Source of the DNA: an uncultured Saprospiraceae bacterium
GTDB lineage: Bacteria > Bacteroidota > Bacteroidia > Chitinophagales > Saprospiraceae
Length of the DNA: 64,000 nt
Reading direction: 5' to 3'
Assembly: GCA_938015595.1 (NCBI GenBank)
Contig: CALLPI010000017.1
Coordinates: 1-64,000, forward strand
Shown piece by piece: positions 8,750 through 18,210 of the stretch (positions are counted from its first letter, which is position 1; every line of letters begins with the position of its first letter). A program made the position numbers and the translations under genes. The notes below the pieces were generated by a model. The model was not told the DNA's origin. It saw only the letters and a program-made list of their open reading frames with translations, and ran no database searches.

Positions 8750-9670
8750 ATGAAAAAATTAACTCTACTCACTATATTGATCTGGGCAGGCACAACAAGC
8801 CTTCGCGCGCAAGATCAGGCCATCTTTTCGCATTACAACATCAATCCCATACTCATCAATCCGGCTGCAGCGGGCTTTGGCGGGCAACACCAGGCACTGT
8901 TCAATGCGCGGTTGCAGTGGGTGGGCTTCGAGGATGCGCCCCAAACCTTTATGGCACAATACAACGGCCCCTTGGGTAGGACTTTTGGCATTGGGGTAGG
9001 GGTGCTGACGGAGCGGGCTGCGCAGTTGCAGCGTATGCGTGCTCAGTTGAACTATGCCTTCCGTTTTCAGATACAAGACGACTGGGACCTGGCGGCAGGC
9101 TTTGCCACGGAACTGCATCAAATACGCCTGAACGGCAATATAGCTGGCGGTGCTTTTTTTGACTTGGGCGACCGCATCATCAATGCCAATATGGACGGGG
9201 TTCGGTTTTTGGATGCTTCGGTAGGCCTGTTTGGTACATTCAGGGAAAATACCTTTGGCGGTTTTGCTCTTACTAATCTGGTGCGCACCCGCTTAGATGG
9301 CATTGTGAATACGGATGAGAAAGAATCATTTCTGAACTACTACATCTTTTACCTGGGGCACCGCTTTGAGGTGGAGGATCTTAAGTTCAATATGGAGCCA
9401 TCTATCATGGTGCGCCAGATACGAGACACACCCTTTCAGATGGACATTAACTTCAAAGCTGGCTTTCTGGATGACCAGTTGCTGGCCGGTGTATCGTATC
9501 GCTCACTGGGAGTTTTGGGGGTGATGTTGGGCACACAGGTATCTATGTTCAACCTCTATTACACTTATGACGTTTCTTTTCAGCGCTTTCAACAGTATAA
9601 TGGCGGGGCGCATGAAGTAACTGTTGCCTTGAATTTTAAAAACATGTACCGCCGCGAACGGCGCTATTGA
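8750..9670 (+). CDS. PorP/SprF family type IX secretion system membrane protein
   Basis: 306 residues. A signal peptide (about 1-20, ending LRAQ) is followed directly by DQAIFSHYNINPILINPAAAGF, the typical start of PorP/SprF proteins (mature Q...YM.N....NPA..G). The rest is a beta-barrel-like sequence ending NFKNMYRRERRY. Family members sit in the outer membrane and work with type B T9SS cargo; SprF is needed for SprB secretion. Its position 94 bp behind a type B cargo gene is the classic pairing and suggests it serves that protein. A strong terminator follows the gene. Confidence 0.9.
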   Translation: MKKLTLLTILIWAGTTSLRAQDQAIFSHYNINPILINPAAAGFGGQHQALFNARLQWVGFEDAPQTFMAQYNGPLGRTFGIGVGVLTERAAQLQRMRAQLNYAFRFQIQDDWDLAAGFATELHQIRLNGNIAGGAFFDLGDRIINANMDGVRFLDASVGLFGTFRENTFGGFALTNLVRTRLDGIVNTDEKESFLNYYIFYLGHRFEVEDLKFNMEPSIMVRQIRDTPFQMDINFKAGFLDDQLLAGVSYRSLGVLGVMLGTQVSMFNLYYTYDVSFQRFQQYNGGAHEVTVALNFKNMYRRERRY

Positions 9671-9701
9671 TACCCTGAAAGAAATATCGGTTTTTGGGAT
9701 A

Positions 9702-9738
9702 GCCTCTCTCTGCTTTGGCGGGGAGGGGCGTTTTTTTT
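9702..9738 (+). terminator. Rho-independent terminator after porP/sprF
   Basis: GCCTCTCTCTG (9702-9712) pairs with CGGGGAGGGGC (9719-9729), with several G-T pairs and a 6-nt loop, followed by eight T from 9731. It closes the surface-protein operon. Confidence 0.8.
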
Positions 9739-9793
9739 GGGGTTAAGAGTATTATCCGGCGCTTGAGTGCTGAGGGCGATTACTTTTGATTAT

Positions 9794-10057
9794 TTATTTG
9801 TGCGTGTTCGTGGGGCCATCTGTGGCTGAATGAGAAATCAACTGGTGAGTTGAAACTCTGCCCGATACCTGGAATCTTGCGCTGGTAGGAGGAGCCTGTT
9901 GGGCGGCGGCTACTTCGAGCAGTTGTAAGGCATGTTTCAAGATGGGCAGTAGCTGTTCAATTGTCATCAGGAATATACTTTGTAGCTCTTGGTGCAAAGA
10001 CGGGGTGGCGGGCAGAGGCGATAGGGTCAGAATGCCGAAAAACAGATTGGCCCTCAC
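9794..10057 (-). CDS. Possible small protein translationally coupled to recJ
   Basis: An 87-codon frame opens with GTG overlapping the recJ stop codon (GTGA). A shorter alternative from an internal ATG near 9967 gives about 57 residues beginning MTIEQLLPILKHALQLLEVA, which looks like an amphipathic helix. No family is recognised and the C-terminal half is low in recognisable structure. Apart from the terminator at 9702-9738, the 383-bp stretch 9671-10053 holds nothing else I can support. The frame may be chance. Confidence 0.25.
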   Translation of the reverse strand: MRANLFFGILTLSPLPATPSLHQELQSIFLMTIEQLLPILKHALQLLEVAAAQQAPPTSARFQVSGRVSTHQLISHSATDGPTNTHK

Positions 10058-11751
10058 TCAGCTACTCGTATATCCCTTACTTGCAATTTCAGTTCTGCCT
10101 GGCTATACCAGTGACTTTCTTCGATGGAGTAGCAAATGTCCAGCAGTTGGCGGCTGCTGAGCAATTCCCAGTGGTAGCTTTGCCCGAAAGCTATGCCTGA
10201 GCACACGCGGTTGCCCTGTCTGAGAGATACCTGCAGGTGTGCGTCTTTGAGTACCCTGGAGTAGCCGGTGTCTTGTACGCCGCGTGTGCGAAACACTGGC
10301 GTAGGATTGCCTGGGCCGAAAGGTTCAAAGCGGCGCAGCAGGCTCCAGAATTCGGGTGTGATGTCGGCGAAGTCTATCTCTGCATGTACGTCTATGACTT
10401 TGCCGGTTGGCATTTGGGGTGTTAGGGTTTGGATGGCTGCCTCAAAGCGCTCGCTGAAGGCACGTATATTTTCGGGGCGCAGGCTCAGACCGGCGGCGTG
10501 GGCATGGCCGCCAAAGCTGAGCAGGAGGTCGCGGCAGAGGAATAATGCCTCATACAAGTTCACGCCAGGGATGGAGCGTGCCGAGCCGGTGGCCAAATGG
10601 CCGGATTGCGTCAGCAAGACGGTTGGTCGGTGAAAGTGCTCCACCATGCGAGCTGCAACGATACCCACTACGCCTTTGTGCCAATGCGGCTGGTAGAGGA
10701 CAATGCTTCGGCGCTCGGCCTGCCAGGGGTCAAAAAGGGCTTGAGCCTCTTCGGTGGTGCGCTGGTCGTACTCGCGGCGCAGTTGGTTGCGGTAGTCCAG
10801 CACGCGGGCGTATTCGGTGGCTACGGTACGGTCGTTGGCCAAGAGCAAGCGTACAGCCTGGTGCGCATCCGACATGCGGCCAGCGGCGTTGATGGCTGGT
10901 GCCAGGCCAAACACAATGTCATTTATGCGAACGGGGCGTTGGCGTTTGCTTTGCTCAATGAGTGCGTTGAGGCCTGGGCTGTCACTTTGGTTGAGTTGCC
11001 GGAGGCCATGCCATGCGAGTATGCGGTTTTCATCGGTGATGGGCACAATATCAGCGGCGATGCCGAGCGCCAGATATTCCAGCAATGACTGCCATACGGT
11101 TGCTCCGGCAGCCAGGCTGTACTGGGCATAGGCCTGGATGAGTTTGAACGCTACGCCGCCGCCGCACAAGTCTTTGAAAGGGTAGTGGCAGTCGGGGCGT
11201 TTGGGGTTTAGCACAGCCAAGGCATCGGGTAAGTGCAGCCCTGGCAGGTGGTGGTCGCAGATGATGAGGTCTATGCCGTAGCTTTTGGCACGCTGTGCCT
11301 GTTCTATGTCAGTGATACCGCAGTCCATAGCAATGATTAGGGTTGCCCCGCACTCGTGGGCATAGGCAATGCCCTGGTGCGAGATGCCGTAGCCTTCTTC
11401 GTATCGGTCGGGCACGTAGTAGTCAAGATGCGGATGTAGGGGTTCGAGGAAACGATACATTAGAGCAATGGCGGTGGTGCCGTCCACGTCGTAGTCGCCA
11501 TATAGGAGGATTTTCTCCTTGCCGACAATGGCTTCTGCCAGGCGTTGTACAGCTTTGTCCATATCTTTCATTAGGAAGGGGTCGTACAGGTCGTCCAGCG
11601 AAGGGCGAAGATAGGCTCGCGCCTGCTCCAGGGTGAGCACGTCACGCTGAACCAACAACCGACACAACGCCGGATGGATATTCAGTGCCTGCTCAAGTGC
11701 TTTTACTTGAGCCGCATCGGCGGGAATGTATCTTAGTGCAACAGTTTCCAT
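10054..11751 (-). CDS. recJ: Single-stranded-DNA-specific exonuclease RecJ
   Basis: 565 residues, normal length for RecJ. The DHH phosphoesterase core shows DYDVDG at 86-91, AMDCGI near 141-146 and DHH at 166-168. The DHHA1 segment has GGHAHAAG at about 420-430, and a C-terminal OB-like region follows. RecJ degrades single-stranded DNA 5' to 3' in recombination and mismatch or base-excision repair, using two divalent metal ions held by the DHH aspartates and histidines. The gene is transcribed divergently from the LOG-family gene; the 122 bp between them must hold both promoters. Start is the ATG at 11751. Confidence 0.95.
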   Translation of the reverse strand: METVALRYIPADAAQVKALEQALNIHPALCRLLVQRDVLTLEQARAYLRPSLDDLYDPFLMKDMDKAVQRLAEAIVGKEKILLYGDYDVDGTTAIALMYRFLEPLHPHLDYYVPDRYEEGYGISHQGIAYAHECGATLIIAMDCGITDIEQAQRAKSYGIDLIICDHHLPGLHLPDALAVLNPKRPDCHYPFKDLCGGGVAFKLIQAYAQYSLAAGATVWQSLLEYLALGIAADIVPITDENRILAWHGLRQLNQSDSPGLNALIEQSKRQRPVRINDIVFGLAPAINAAGRMSDAHQAVRLLLANDRTVATEYARVLDYRNQLRREYDQRTTEEAQALFDPWQAERRSIVLYQPHWHKGVVGIVAARMVEHFHRPTVLLTQSGHLATGSARSIPGVNLYEALFLCRDLLLSFGGHAHAAGLSLRPENIRAFSERFEAAIQTLTPQMPTGKVIDVHAEIDFADITPEFWSLLRRFEPFGPGNPTPVFRTRGVQDTGYSRVLKDAHLQVSLRQGNRVCSGIAFGQSYHWELLSSRQLLDICYSIEESHWYSQAELKLQVRDIRVAE

Positions 11752-11879
11752 ACTATGAGAAAGACGCTAAATATGCATCAGTTCCATAACTGGCCAGGCA
11801 AAAATCTGTCTGAATCTAGCAGTATAAAAACAGTGCCTGGTACTTGGGTGTTAAATTGTTTTGTGAAAAACCAATGATT

Positions 11880-12605
11880 ATGACAGATGAACCAATTACT
11901 TCCAGCCCTAAACCAGTGATGAAGCAGTGGGGGCGCAACCTCAAAGGAGAAAACTCCTGGACGATGTTTAAAGTCATCTCCGAATTTGTGGATGGCTTTG
12001 AGACGCTCAATATGATCGGCCCATGCGTATCCATTTTTGGTTCTGCGCGCACTAAGCCCGGCCACCCATATTATCAAAAAGCAGTAGAAATAGCCCGCCT
12101 GCTCACCAAGGCTGGCTACGGCATCATCACGGGTGGAGGCCCTGGCATCATGGAAGCCGGCAATAAAGGTGCAGCTATTTCAGGGGGGCGCTCGGTGGGG
12201 CTGAATATCAATCTGCCGCATGAGCAAAGCCACAACCAGTTTATTGACCACGATAAAAACCTAAACTTTCGCTACTTCTTTGTGCGCAAGGTTATGTTTG
12301 TGAAGTATGCCCAAGCCTTTGTCATTTTGCCTGGCGGCTTCGGCACGCTGGATGAACTCTTTGAAGTACTCACTTTGGTACAAACGCGTAAGATTACGCC
12401 CGTGCCCATTATTCTGGTAGGTGTACAATTCTGGCATGGCATGCGCGAGTGGATTCGCACCGTGATGCTGGAGCAGGAAGGCAACATCAGTCCGGAAGAC
12501 ATCAACCTGCTGCCTATGACCGACGACCCCGAGGAAGTGGTGCGCATCATCAACGATTTCTACGAGCGCAAGATTAGCGAACTTGAACCCAACTACGAGT
12601 TATAG
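11880..12605 (+). CDS. LOG family protein (TIGR00730 Rossmann-fold nucleotide hydrolase)
   Basis: 241 residues from the ATG at 11880; an ATG two codons earlier (11874) is equally possible. The family motifs GGGPGIMEAGNKGA (about 85-98) and PGGFGTLDE (about 151-159) are intact. Characterised relatives are cytokinin-activating phosphoribohydrolases that cleave nucleoside 5'-monophosphates into base and ribose 5-phosphate; in Bacteroidota the physiological substrate is unclear. The stop lies 6 bp before the next ATG, so it is co-transcribed with the aminotransferase. The longer N-terminus (SSPKPVMKQWGRNLKGENSW) resembles the subgroup of about 240 residues. Confidence 0.85.
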   Translation: MTDEPITSSPKPVMKQWGRNLKGENSWTMFKVISEFVDGFETLNMIGPCVSIFGSARTKPGHPYYQKAVEIARLLTKAGYGIITGGGPGIMEAGNKGAAISGGRSVGLNINLPHEQSHNQFIDHDKNLNFRYFFVRKVMFVKYAQAFVILPGGFGTLDELFEVLTLVQTRKITPVPIILVGVQFWHGMREWIRTVMLEQEGNISPEDINLLPMTDDPEEVVRIINDFYERKISELEPNYEL

Positions 12606-12611
12606 AGGGTC

Positions 12612-13460
12612 ATGGACCGTTTTCATTCCATCAACGGTATGCTGGTAGAAGCTGCTTTGGCCGCCATCAGCGTAAGCGACTTGGGCTTATTGCGCGGCTA
12701 CGGTATCTTCGATTTCTTTCTGGTGCGACGGGGCGTACCCATGTTTGTAGATGATTACCTGGCGCGCTTTGAACGCAGTGCCCGGGTACTGGAGCTGCTG
12801 CTCCCGCTGCCTGTACCCGAACTTCGCCGGCATATTCTGCAACTGATTCAGGCAAATGGCATGAAGGAAGCCGCTATTCGACTGCTGCTGACCGGGGGCT
12901 ATGCTGACGACGGCTACACGCCTGCGGCACCCAATTGGATGGTGCTACACCACGACCAGCCACATACGCCTGCTGAGCGGTACGAGCAGGGTATTAAACT
13001 AATGACTTGGCGCCACGTACGGGAACTACCTGAAGTAAAAAGCACCAACTACCTCACCGCCATACAGATACGCCATCGGCTACAACAAGCTGGTGCGCCC
13101 GAAGTGCTCTACCACGATGGCGTACATGTGAGCGAGAGCGCACGCTCCAACTTCTTTGTGCTGTTGGATACGGGGATATTGGTCACTCCTGTGCAGGGTG
13201 TACTGCATGGCATTACGCGCAAGCAAATTCTCCATTTGGCTGCTCAAGCGGGCATTCCTGTGGAGGAGCGCCCAGTTAGGCTTGACGAATTGCCGCGTGC
13301 TCAGGAAGCTTTCCTCACCAGCACGGTAAAAGGCGTACTACCAGTGGTGCAAATTGATGAGCAGCGCATAGGCGCTGGTCGTCCTGGCCCCTTGGCTCAA
13401 CAATTGGGTCAGGCCTTTGAGGCACATTGCCAGGCCTACATTGCTACATTCACACCCTAA
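12612..13460 (+). CDS. Class IV aminotransferase (PLP-dependent)
   Basis: 282 residues. The fold-IV signature is present: LLRGYGIFDFFLVRRG near 27-41, the probable PLP lysine K143 in EVKSTNYL, and SESARSNFF at 174-182 followed by a TP..GVLHGITR segment. The family includes branched-chain and D-amino-acid aminotransferases and 4-amino-4-deoxychorismate lyase. The sequence alone does not decide which, although the length fits the D-amino acid/ADC lyase branch as well as short BCAT-like forms. It follows the LOG gene by 6 bp and overlaps the convergent usp gene by 11 bp, leaving no room for a terminator. Confidence 0.8.
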   Translation: MDRFHSINGMLVEAALAAISVSDLGLLRGYGIFDFFLVRRGVPMFVDDYLARFERSARVLELLLPLPVPELRRHILQLIQANGMKEAAIRLLLTGGYADDGYTPAAPNWMVLHHDQPHTPAERYEQGIKLMTWRHVRELPEVKSTNYLTAIQIRHRLQQAGAPEVLYHDGVHVSESARSNFFVLLDTGILVTPVQGVLHGITRKQILHLAAQAGIPVEERPVRLDELPRAQEAFLTSTVKGVLPVVQIDEQRIGAGRPGPLAQQLGQAFEAHCQAYIATFTP

Positions 13461-14283
13461 TACTCAGTACCGGAAACTGGCCGTAGCGCAGCAGGTTTTC
13501 TGGTATGCTGTCCATAAATAGGCTGCTCAACCCGGTGCGTCCGTGATTGGCAATGCCGATGAGGTCGGCTTTAACGGACTCGGCAAACTCCAGGATACCA
13601 GCTTCCACAGTGTAATGTGTCACGTTGTGCAGGCTGATGGCGCGGAAGTGATGACTGTCCACAAAAGCTCGAATTTGTTTCATGACCTCGCCGGTGGGCT
13701 TGAAGTTGTAGGGTGTGGTCACTTCTACAAAATAGAGGTTTTCTGCCCCGATGCTATCGGCAAAATGGATGAGCCGCTCAAAAGCAGGGTGCGTATCGTC
13801 TTCCAGGCCTGAGGCAAAGACAATGGTGTTGAAGTTGGGCAGATGCTCGCCGGGCTTTCGGCAGGCCAGCACAGGAGCTTTGGCCCAGCGCATGATTTTT
13901 TCAGTATGTGAGCCGATAACAAATTTTTGGAGACCTCTCTGCCCATGCGACCCCATGACGATGAGGTCATTTTCGATGTCCAATACAGTTTGGGCAATGG
14001 TTTCAAAGCCCTCGAGAAAGGCGATACTTTTCTCGGCTTTCACACCTTGGTGCTTTGCCTGCTGCACGAGTTCGTCCAGATATTGATTGGCTTGGCCGAT
14101 CTGTTTTTTGATTTCCGGATAGCTGTCTTCCAGTGTTTTAGGTAGGTTGACCCAGTCTACTGGCGTTTTCAGGCCATGCAGGAAGAGGATTTCAGCGCCG
14201 GTTTTTTGGGCGATCCAGCAACCCATCTGAGCCGCGATGCTGGCACAAGATGAGAAGTCGGTAGGGACGAGGATCTTTTTCAT
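13450..14283 (-). CDS. Universal stress protein with two UspA domains
   Basis: 277 residues from the ATG at 14283 (MKKILVPTDFSSCA), a canonical Usp start; an upstream extension of the frame lacks Usp character. The first domain (about 1-145) carries the ATP-binding loop GSHGQRGLQKFVIGS. The second (about 150-277) has a degenerate form around NHGRTGLSSLFMDS. Usp proteins are cytosolic and help cells through starvation or redox stress. The start lies 17 bp behind the hsp20-like gene on the same strand, so the two form a small stress operon. Confidence 0.9.
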   Translation of the reverse strand: MKKILVPTDFSSCASIAAQMGCWIAQKTGAEILFLHGLKTPVDWVNLPKTLEDSYPEIKKQIGQANQYLDELVQQAKHQGVKAEKSIAFLEGFETIAQTVLDIENDLIVMGSHGQRGLQKFVIGSHTEKIMRWAKAPVLACRKPGEHLPNFNTIVFASGLEDDTHPAFERLIHFADSIGAENLYFVEVTTPYNFKPTGEVMKQIRAFVDSHHFRAISLHNVTHYTVEAGILEFAESVKADLIGIANHGRTGLSSLFMDSIPENLLRYGQFPVLSIRV

Positions 14284-14300
14284 GGCGCTTGTTTTGAAGG

Positions 14301-14756
14301 TTATACTATGTTGATGTGGCGAGGTTGCTCGGCGGGTTCGCTTTCGGCAGGAGTTGTTTCCTTGAAGCAAACCTTGAGCGTCGAATCTGCAAAAGAAGCC
14401 GATACATGGGCGTTAGCCAATAAGGGCGCCAACTTGAGCGAGCGTTCAAAGAATTCAAACTCTAGTGCCTCCTTGATGTAGGGGTTGTTGGCATCGCACT
14501 CTGCCCGGCTGCGCTCGCCTTTTACAGTGAGGATACCCTTGTTGAGCCACACCTGCAGGTTTTCTTTGGCAAAACCAGGTAAGGCCCACTCTATCTCAAA
14601 GTAGTTGTCGTGGCAGTTCACTTGCAAAGCAGGAGCATGCGAAGAATGAGGCAAGTCAAAAGCGCTGTGCCCCAGAAAGTGATCGGCGTCCACTACAGGG
14701 CGGAAGTTTTCGCCAAAGCGCTCGAATGCGTGATTTTTGATTTCAGCTCTCCACAT
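14301..14756 (-). CDS. Hsp20/alpha-crystallin family small heat shock protein
   Basis: 151 residues. An alpha-crystallin domain is visible at about 45-135: NYFEIEWALPGFAKENLQVW, LTVKGERS and FERSLKLAP, followed by strands ending in LKVCFKET. Small heat shock proteins hold unfolding proteins in ATP-independent oligomers. The C-terminal tail ends in HINIV, an I-x-V variant of the I-x-I oligomerisation motif. It is co-transcribed with the downstream usp gene. The promoter must lie in 14757-14889. Confidence 0.85.
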   Translation of the reverse strand: MWRAEIKNHAFERFGENFRPVVDADHFLGHSAFDLPHSSHAPALQVNCHDNYFEIEWALPGFAKENLQVWLNKGILTVKGERSRAECDANNPYIKEALEFEFFERSLKLAPLLANAHVSASFADSTLKVCFKETTPAESEPAEQPRHINIV

Positions 14757-14840
14757 GGATATGCGTGTTTTACTCCAACGCGCAAGCTACTCTTCATCAG
14801 GGACTATAGAAATGTGATTAGTCACCCTTCGGTGGTGAGT

Positions 14841-14872
14841 TTGGTCATTGAGGAGCAGCGCAGGTATCTTTG
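14841..14872 (+). promoter_or_regulatory. Consensus-like promoter pointing antisense into the BNR gene
   Basis: TTG (14841-14843), 21 nt, then TATCTTTG (14865-14872), matching the Bacteroidota TTG / TAnnTTTG layout. No gene lies downstream on this strand; transcription would run antisense into the 3' end of the 14890-18123 gene. It may be chance or a relic. Confidence 0.3.
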
Positions 14873-14889
14873 CTTGGCGGGCGGGTACC

Positions 14890-17800
14890 CTACTCGAGGC
14901 GGATTGCCTCCCAGGGCTTGAAGAACGCTGGCTGGAGCGCCTGCACCTTTTGGCGGTAGGCTTCAAAGTCTCGTTCAAAGAAGGTATTTACCTTAGCCAG
15001 CACATGAGTCGTCTGCCGCTTGGCCTGGCTCAGCAGAAGCTGCGTATTGGGATTGGGCGCGCCATCTAAGCCATTGAAATACTGGGCGGCACTGCGCAGT
15101 ATGGCCTCTAGATCGGTGTCCGAGCGCTGAATACCTTTCAGCCCTTCGGGCATCATGTAGAGTTTTTCCAGCGCAGCGATGCTGTCCTGGAGGGCTTTAC
15201 CTAGCTTGACGACCTCTTGCTTAAGACTGTCGGGGGTATTGGCCAGTGCGGCGTCCACCATTCGGATGGATTTGCGAGCATCCTGGAGTTGTTCGAATCC
15301 TTTGGCAGCTTTTTCCACAGTATTTTTGAAATCCTCAAAAGCTGCTTGCTTGGCCTTGCGGTCAGCCATGGGGATAGGGCGCCGTGGATCTTCATGTACA
15401 GTGACGAAAGTAGAATCCTTAAGCAGGCCAAAGGTGCAAACCAGCTTGTAGCGCCCTGGCAATACTTCTATGCCTGAGGGTGGGCGAAAACCCTCTTCGC
15501 CGCCTCCAGGAGATTCGCGCCGGCTGGGAAAGCGCGCACCGTTGCGGCGCAAGTCCCAGGTAATGCGGTTCATGCCAGTGTCTATTTTAGCCTGGAAAGT
15601 ACGAATGAGTAGCCCTGCCTCGTCAAATACTTCAATTTTGGCGCGCCCGTCCTGAGGCAGTTTATAGTCGGGGGCGGGTAGGGCGGGGTTGTTGTTTGTG
15701 GCTGTTGGAGGTACCGGCTTTTTACCTTTTGTGGCAGGATTGGGCACAGCTGGCGGTTCGGATTGGGGCATGGCCGTGCTATGCCATATGGTGATGAGTG
15801 CTCCGAGGGGGCGGCTGGGTGCGCTGTAGATGGCATCGGCTGGGAAGTGGAAGCCGTTGAATGATTTGACGGTGGCTAAGTAGGCATCTGGGGCTTCGAA
15901 CACGTGCAAGGGGCGCTCCAGTACTTTACCTCTGGTACGAGCTATTTCGCGTATAGGGCGGATGTCGTCGAGTATCCAGATGGCGCGGCCAAAGGTACCT
16001 ACGATGAGGTCGTGCTCGCGGGGGTGTATTTTGAGGTCGGCGGTTTGTACCGAGGGGAATCCGTTTTGCCACTGGCGCCAGTTTTTGCCGGCGTCAATGC
16101 TGACCCAGAGGCCATTGTCGGTGCCAAGCCATAGAAGGTTGGGTTCGATGGGGTCTTGCACGATAGCCTGAGCATGGCCGTGTACTTGTTTTTCGTCGGC
16201 AATGCGGGTGAATGTGTTGCCAAAGTCTTTGGTGTGAAACACCATAGGCCGCCAGTCGTTGCGTCGGTAGTCACTTACTATTACGAAGGCCTCGGCGGGG
16301 TTGTAAGCAGAGGCTTCGATGTAGGGGATCCAACTTCCGGGTTTGACGCCGGGCAGGCGGCTGATCAGGTTAGTCCAATTGCGGCCGCTGTCGCGGGTGA
16401 GTTGAAGGTTGCCATCGTCAGTGCCTACCCAGATGACATTTTCATCGCGGGGGCTGGGGGCAATGGCCAGTATGGTGGTGTGGTTTTCGGCACTGGTGTT
16501 GTCAATGGTAAGGCCACCGCTTTGGGCTTGGTTCTGCTTAGCGGGGTCATTGGTGGTCAGGTCAGGGGAGATGATTTCCCAGCTTTGGCCGCAGTCCATG
16601 CTTTTGTGTACAAATTGGCTGCCGTAGTAGATGCCGCAGGGGTGGAAGGGATTTTGGGCAAATCCTGCATTCCAGTTGAAGCGAAGGCGCACGCCGTCGG
16701 GGTGTATGGGGCGAATGGCTTGTGTTTTGCCGGTGAGGCGATCCACATAGCCGAGGTTGCCGCCCTGCGACATAGCATACACAAAGCGGTTGTTGTCGGG
16801 GCGGAAGCCGAGGTCGAAGCCGTCGCCAAAGAAGACTTCCTGCCAGTGGTGGTTTTGGATGCCGCCCTGCTGCCACACGCTGGATGGGCCTACGAAAGTA
16901 CCGTTATCTTGCAGGCCGCCACCTACGTTGTAGGGTACGTTCATATCGTAGTTGATGTGGTAAAACTGTCCTAAGGGTAGGGTTTCTACAAACGCCCAGT
17001 GCTTGCCACCGTCGCGGGATATATTGATGCCGCCATCATTGCCCACAATGAGGTAATCAGGATCTTGAGGATGCACCCAGAAGGCGTGGTGGTCAAGGTG
17101 GATTTTCCAGCCTACCCAAGTCTCGAAGGAGCGGCCGCCGTCTTCGCTGCGGTTGAGATAAGTGTGAATGCTGTAAACGCGATTTTCGTTTTTGGGATCT
17201 ACATAGATATCGTGATAATAGAATGGTCGGCCGCCCACATTTTCGGCAGTGGTTTTGCGCCACTTAAAACCTCCGTCGTCGCTGCGGTACAGAGCGTTTT
17301 CTTCGGCTTCTACCAGGGCATACACCACGTTGGGTTTATTGTGGGCGATGGCTAGGCCTATACGCCCAAGCGGGCCTTTGGGCAGGCCGTCTTTTTCGGT
17401 TCGACGCGCCCAGGTCTCGCCACCGTCGTAGCTAATGTAGAGGCCTGAGCCTTGGCCGCCGGAGTTGAAGAACCAGGGCTTGCGTCCGTATTCCCACATG
17501 GCGGCGATGAGTTTTTGGGGGTTGGAGGGGTCTATGATGAGGTCGGCGCAGCCGGTGCTGTCATTTACAGAGAGTACCTGGCGCCAGGTTTTACCACCAT
17601 CAGTGGTTTTGTACACGCCACGCTCGGGGTTAGGCCCCCAGATGGAACCCATGGCACCTACCCAGACGATGTCAGGGTTGTCACGATGAATAATGATGCG
17701 ATGAATGGTTTTAGTGGCTTCCAGCCCCATGCACATCCAGGTTTTGCCGCCGTCCAGCGACTTGTAGATGCCCTGGCCGCTATTGTGGCTGTTGCGGGGG

Positions 17801-18123
17801 TTGCCTTCGCCGGTACCTACCCATATTTCGGAAGGGTTGCGTTGGTTGATAGCAATAGCACCGATGGATTGGGTGGGTTGCTCGTCGAAGATGGGTTCCC
17901 AAGCTATGCCACCGCTGGTAGACCTCCACACCCCGCCGCTGGCTGCTCCAATGTAGATGATGTTGGGATTGCTCAAGTCCACATCAATAGCAGTGACACG
18001 CCCGCTCATACCCGCTGGGCCAATATTGCGCATTTTTAGTCCTTGCAATCTTTTGACTTCCAGAGGCTGTGCTTGCAGCAGGCAAGGTAAGGCGGCGATA
18101 AGTATCCAAAGTGCTTTTTTCAT
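14890..18123 (-). CDS. Large secreted BNR/Asp-box propeller protein (VPS10/sortilin-like, glycosyl-hydrolase-type repeats)
   Basis: 1077 residues from the ATG at 18123, which starts a clean signal peptide (MKKALWILIAALPCLLQAQ); the frame is open further upstream but without protein-like character. About ten Asp-box motifs of the S.DGG.TW type are seen (SLDGGKTW, TTDGGKTW, SYDGGETW, SRDGGKHW, SIDAGKNW and others), predicting one or two beta-propellers. A helical region of about 200 residues ends the protein. Function is unknown; such proteins are often annotated as glycosyl hydrolases, but no catalytic site is evident. A paralogue with the same plan lies at 43557-46745. No T9SS tail is seen. 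Confidence 0.8.
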   Translation of the reverse strand: MKKALWILIAALPCLLQAQPLEVKRLQGLKMRNIGPAGMSGRVTAIDVDLSNPNIIYIGAASGGVWRSTSGGIAWEPIFDEQPTQSIGAIAINQRNPSEIWVGTGEGNPRNSHNSGQGIYKSLDGGKTWMCMGLEATKTIHRIIIHRDNPDIVWVGAMGSIWGPNPERGVYKTTDGGKTWRQVLSVNDSTGCADLIIDPSNPQKLIAAMWEYGRKPWFFNSGGQGSGLYISYDGGETWARRTEKDGLPKGPLGRIGLAIAHNKPNVVYALVEAEENALYRSDDGGFKWRKTTAENVGGRPFYYHDIYVDPKNENRVYSIHTYLNRSEDGGRSFETWVGWKIHLDHHAFWVHPQDPDYLIVGNDGGINISRDGGKHWAFVETLPLGQFYHINYDMNVPYNVGGGLQDNGTFVGPSSVWQQGGIQNHHWQEVFFGDGFDLGFRPDNNRFVYAMSQGGNLGYVDRLTGKTQAIRPIHPDGVRLRFNWNAGFAQNPFHPCGIYYGSQFVHKSMDCGQSWEIISPDLTTNDPAKQNQAQSGGLTIDNTSAENHTTILAIAPSPRDENVIWVGTDDGNLQLTRDSGRNWTNLISRLPGVKPGSWIPYIEASAYNPAEAFVIVSDYRRNDWRPMVFHTKDFGNTFTRIADEKQVHGHAQAIVQDPIEPNLLWLGTDNGLWVSIDAGKNWRQWQNGFPSVQTADLKIHPREHDLIVGTFGRAIWILDDIRPIREIARTRGKVLERPLHVFEAPDAYLATVKSFNGFHFPADAIYSAPSRPLGALITIWHSTAMPQSEPPAVPNPATKGKKPVPPTATNNNPALPAPDYKLPQDGRAKIEVFDEAGLLIRTFQAKIDTGMNRITWDLRRNGARFPSRRESPGGGEEGFRPPSGIEVLPGRYKLVCTFGLLKDSTFVTVHEDPRRPIPMADRKAKQAAFEDFKNTVEKAAKGFEQLQDARKSIRMVDAALANTPDSLKQEVVKLGKALQDSIAALEKLYMMPEGLKGIQRSDTDLEAILRSAAQYFNGLDGAPNPNTQLLLSQAKRQTTHVLAKVNTFFERDFEAYRQKVQALQPAFFKPWEAIRLE

Positions 18124-18174
18124 GTGCAGCGAGTATTTGCATGATGGAAATTTGACGTGCATTTGTTGTGCGTA

Positions 18175-18182
18175 CAAAAGTA
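18175..18182 (-). promoter_or_regulatory. -7 box TACTTTTG upstream of the BNR gene
   Basis: Reading on the minus strand, TACTTTTG matches TAnnTTTG exactly and lies about 50 nt before the start codon at 18123. The paralogue at 43557 has the identical box. No convincing TTG is seen at -33. Confidence 0.45.
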
Positions 18183-18210
18183 GAGGAAATTTGAGACTTT
18201 GAGGCTTGAA

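Noticed and set aside
9781-9788. TACTTTTG on the plus strand after the porP/sprF terminator
   Set aside because: TAnnTTTG is expected by chance about 30 times on both strands of 64 kb; here there is no properly spaced TTG and no downstream plus-strand gene.
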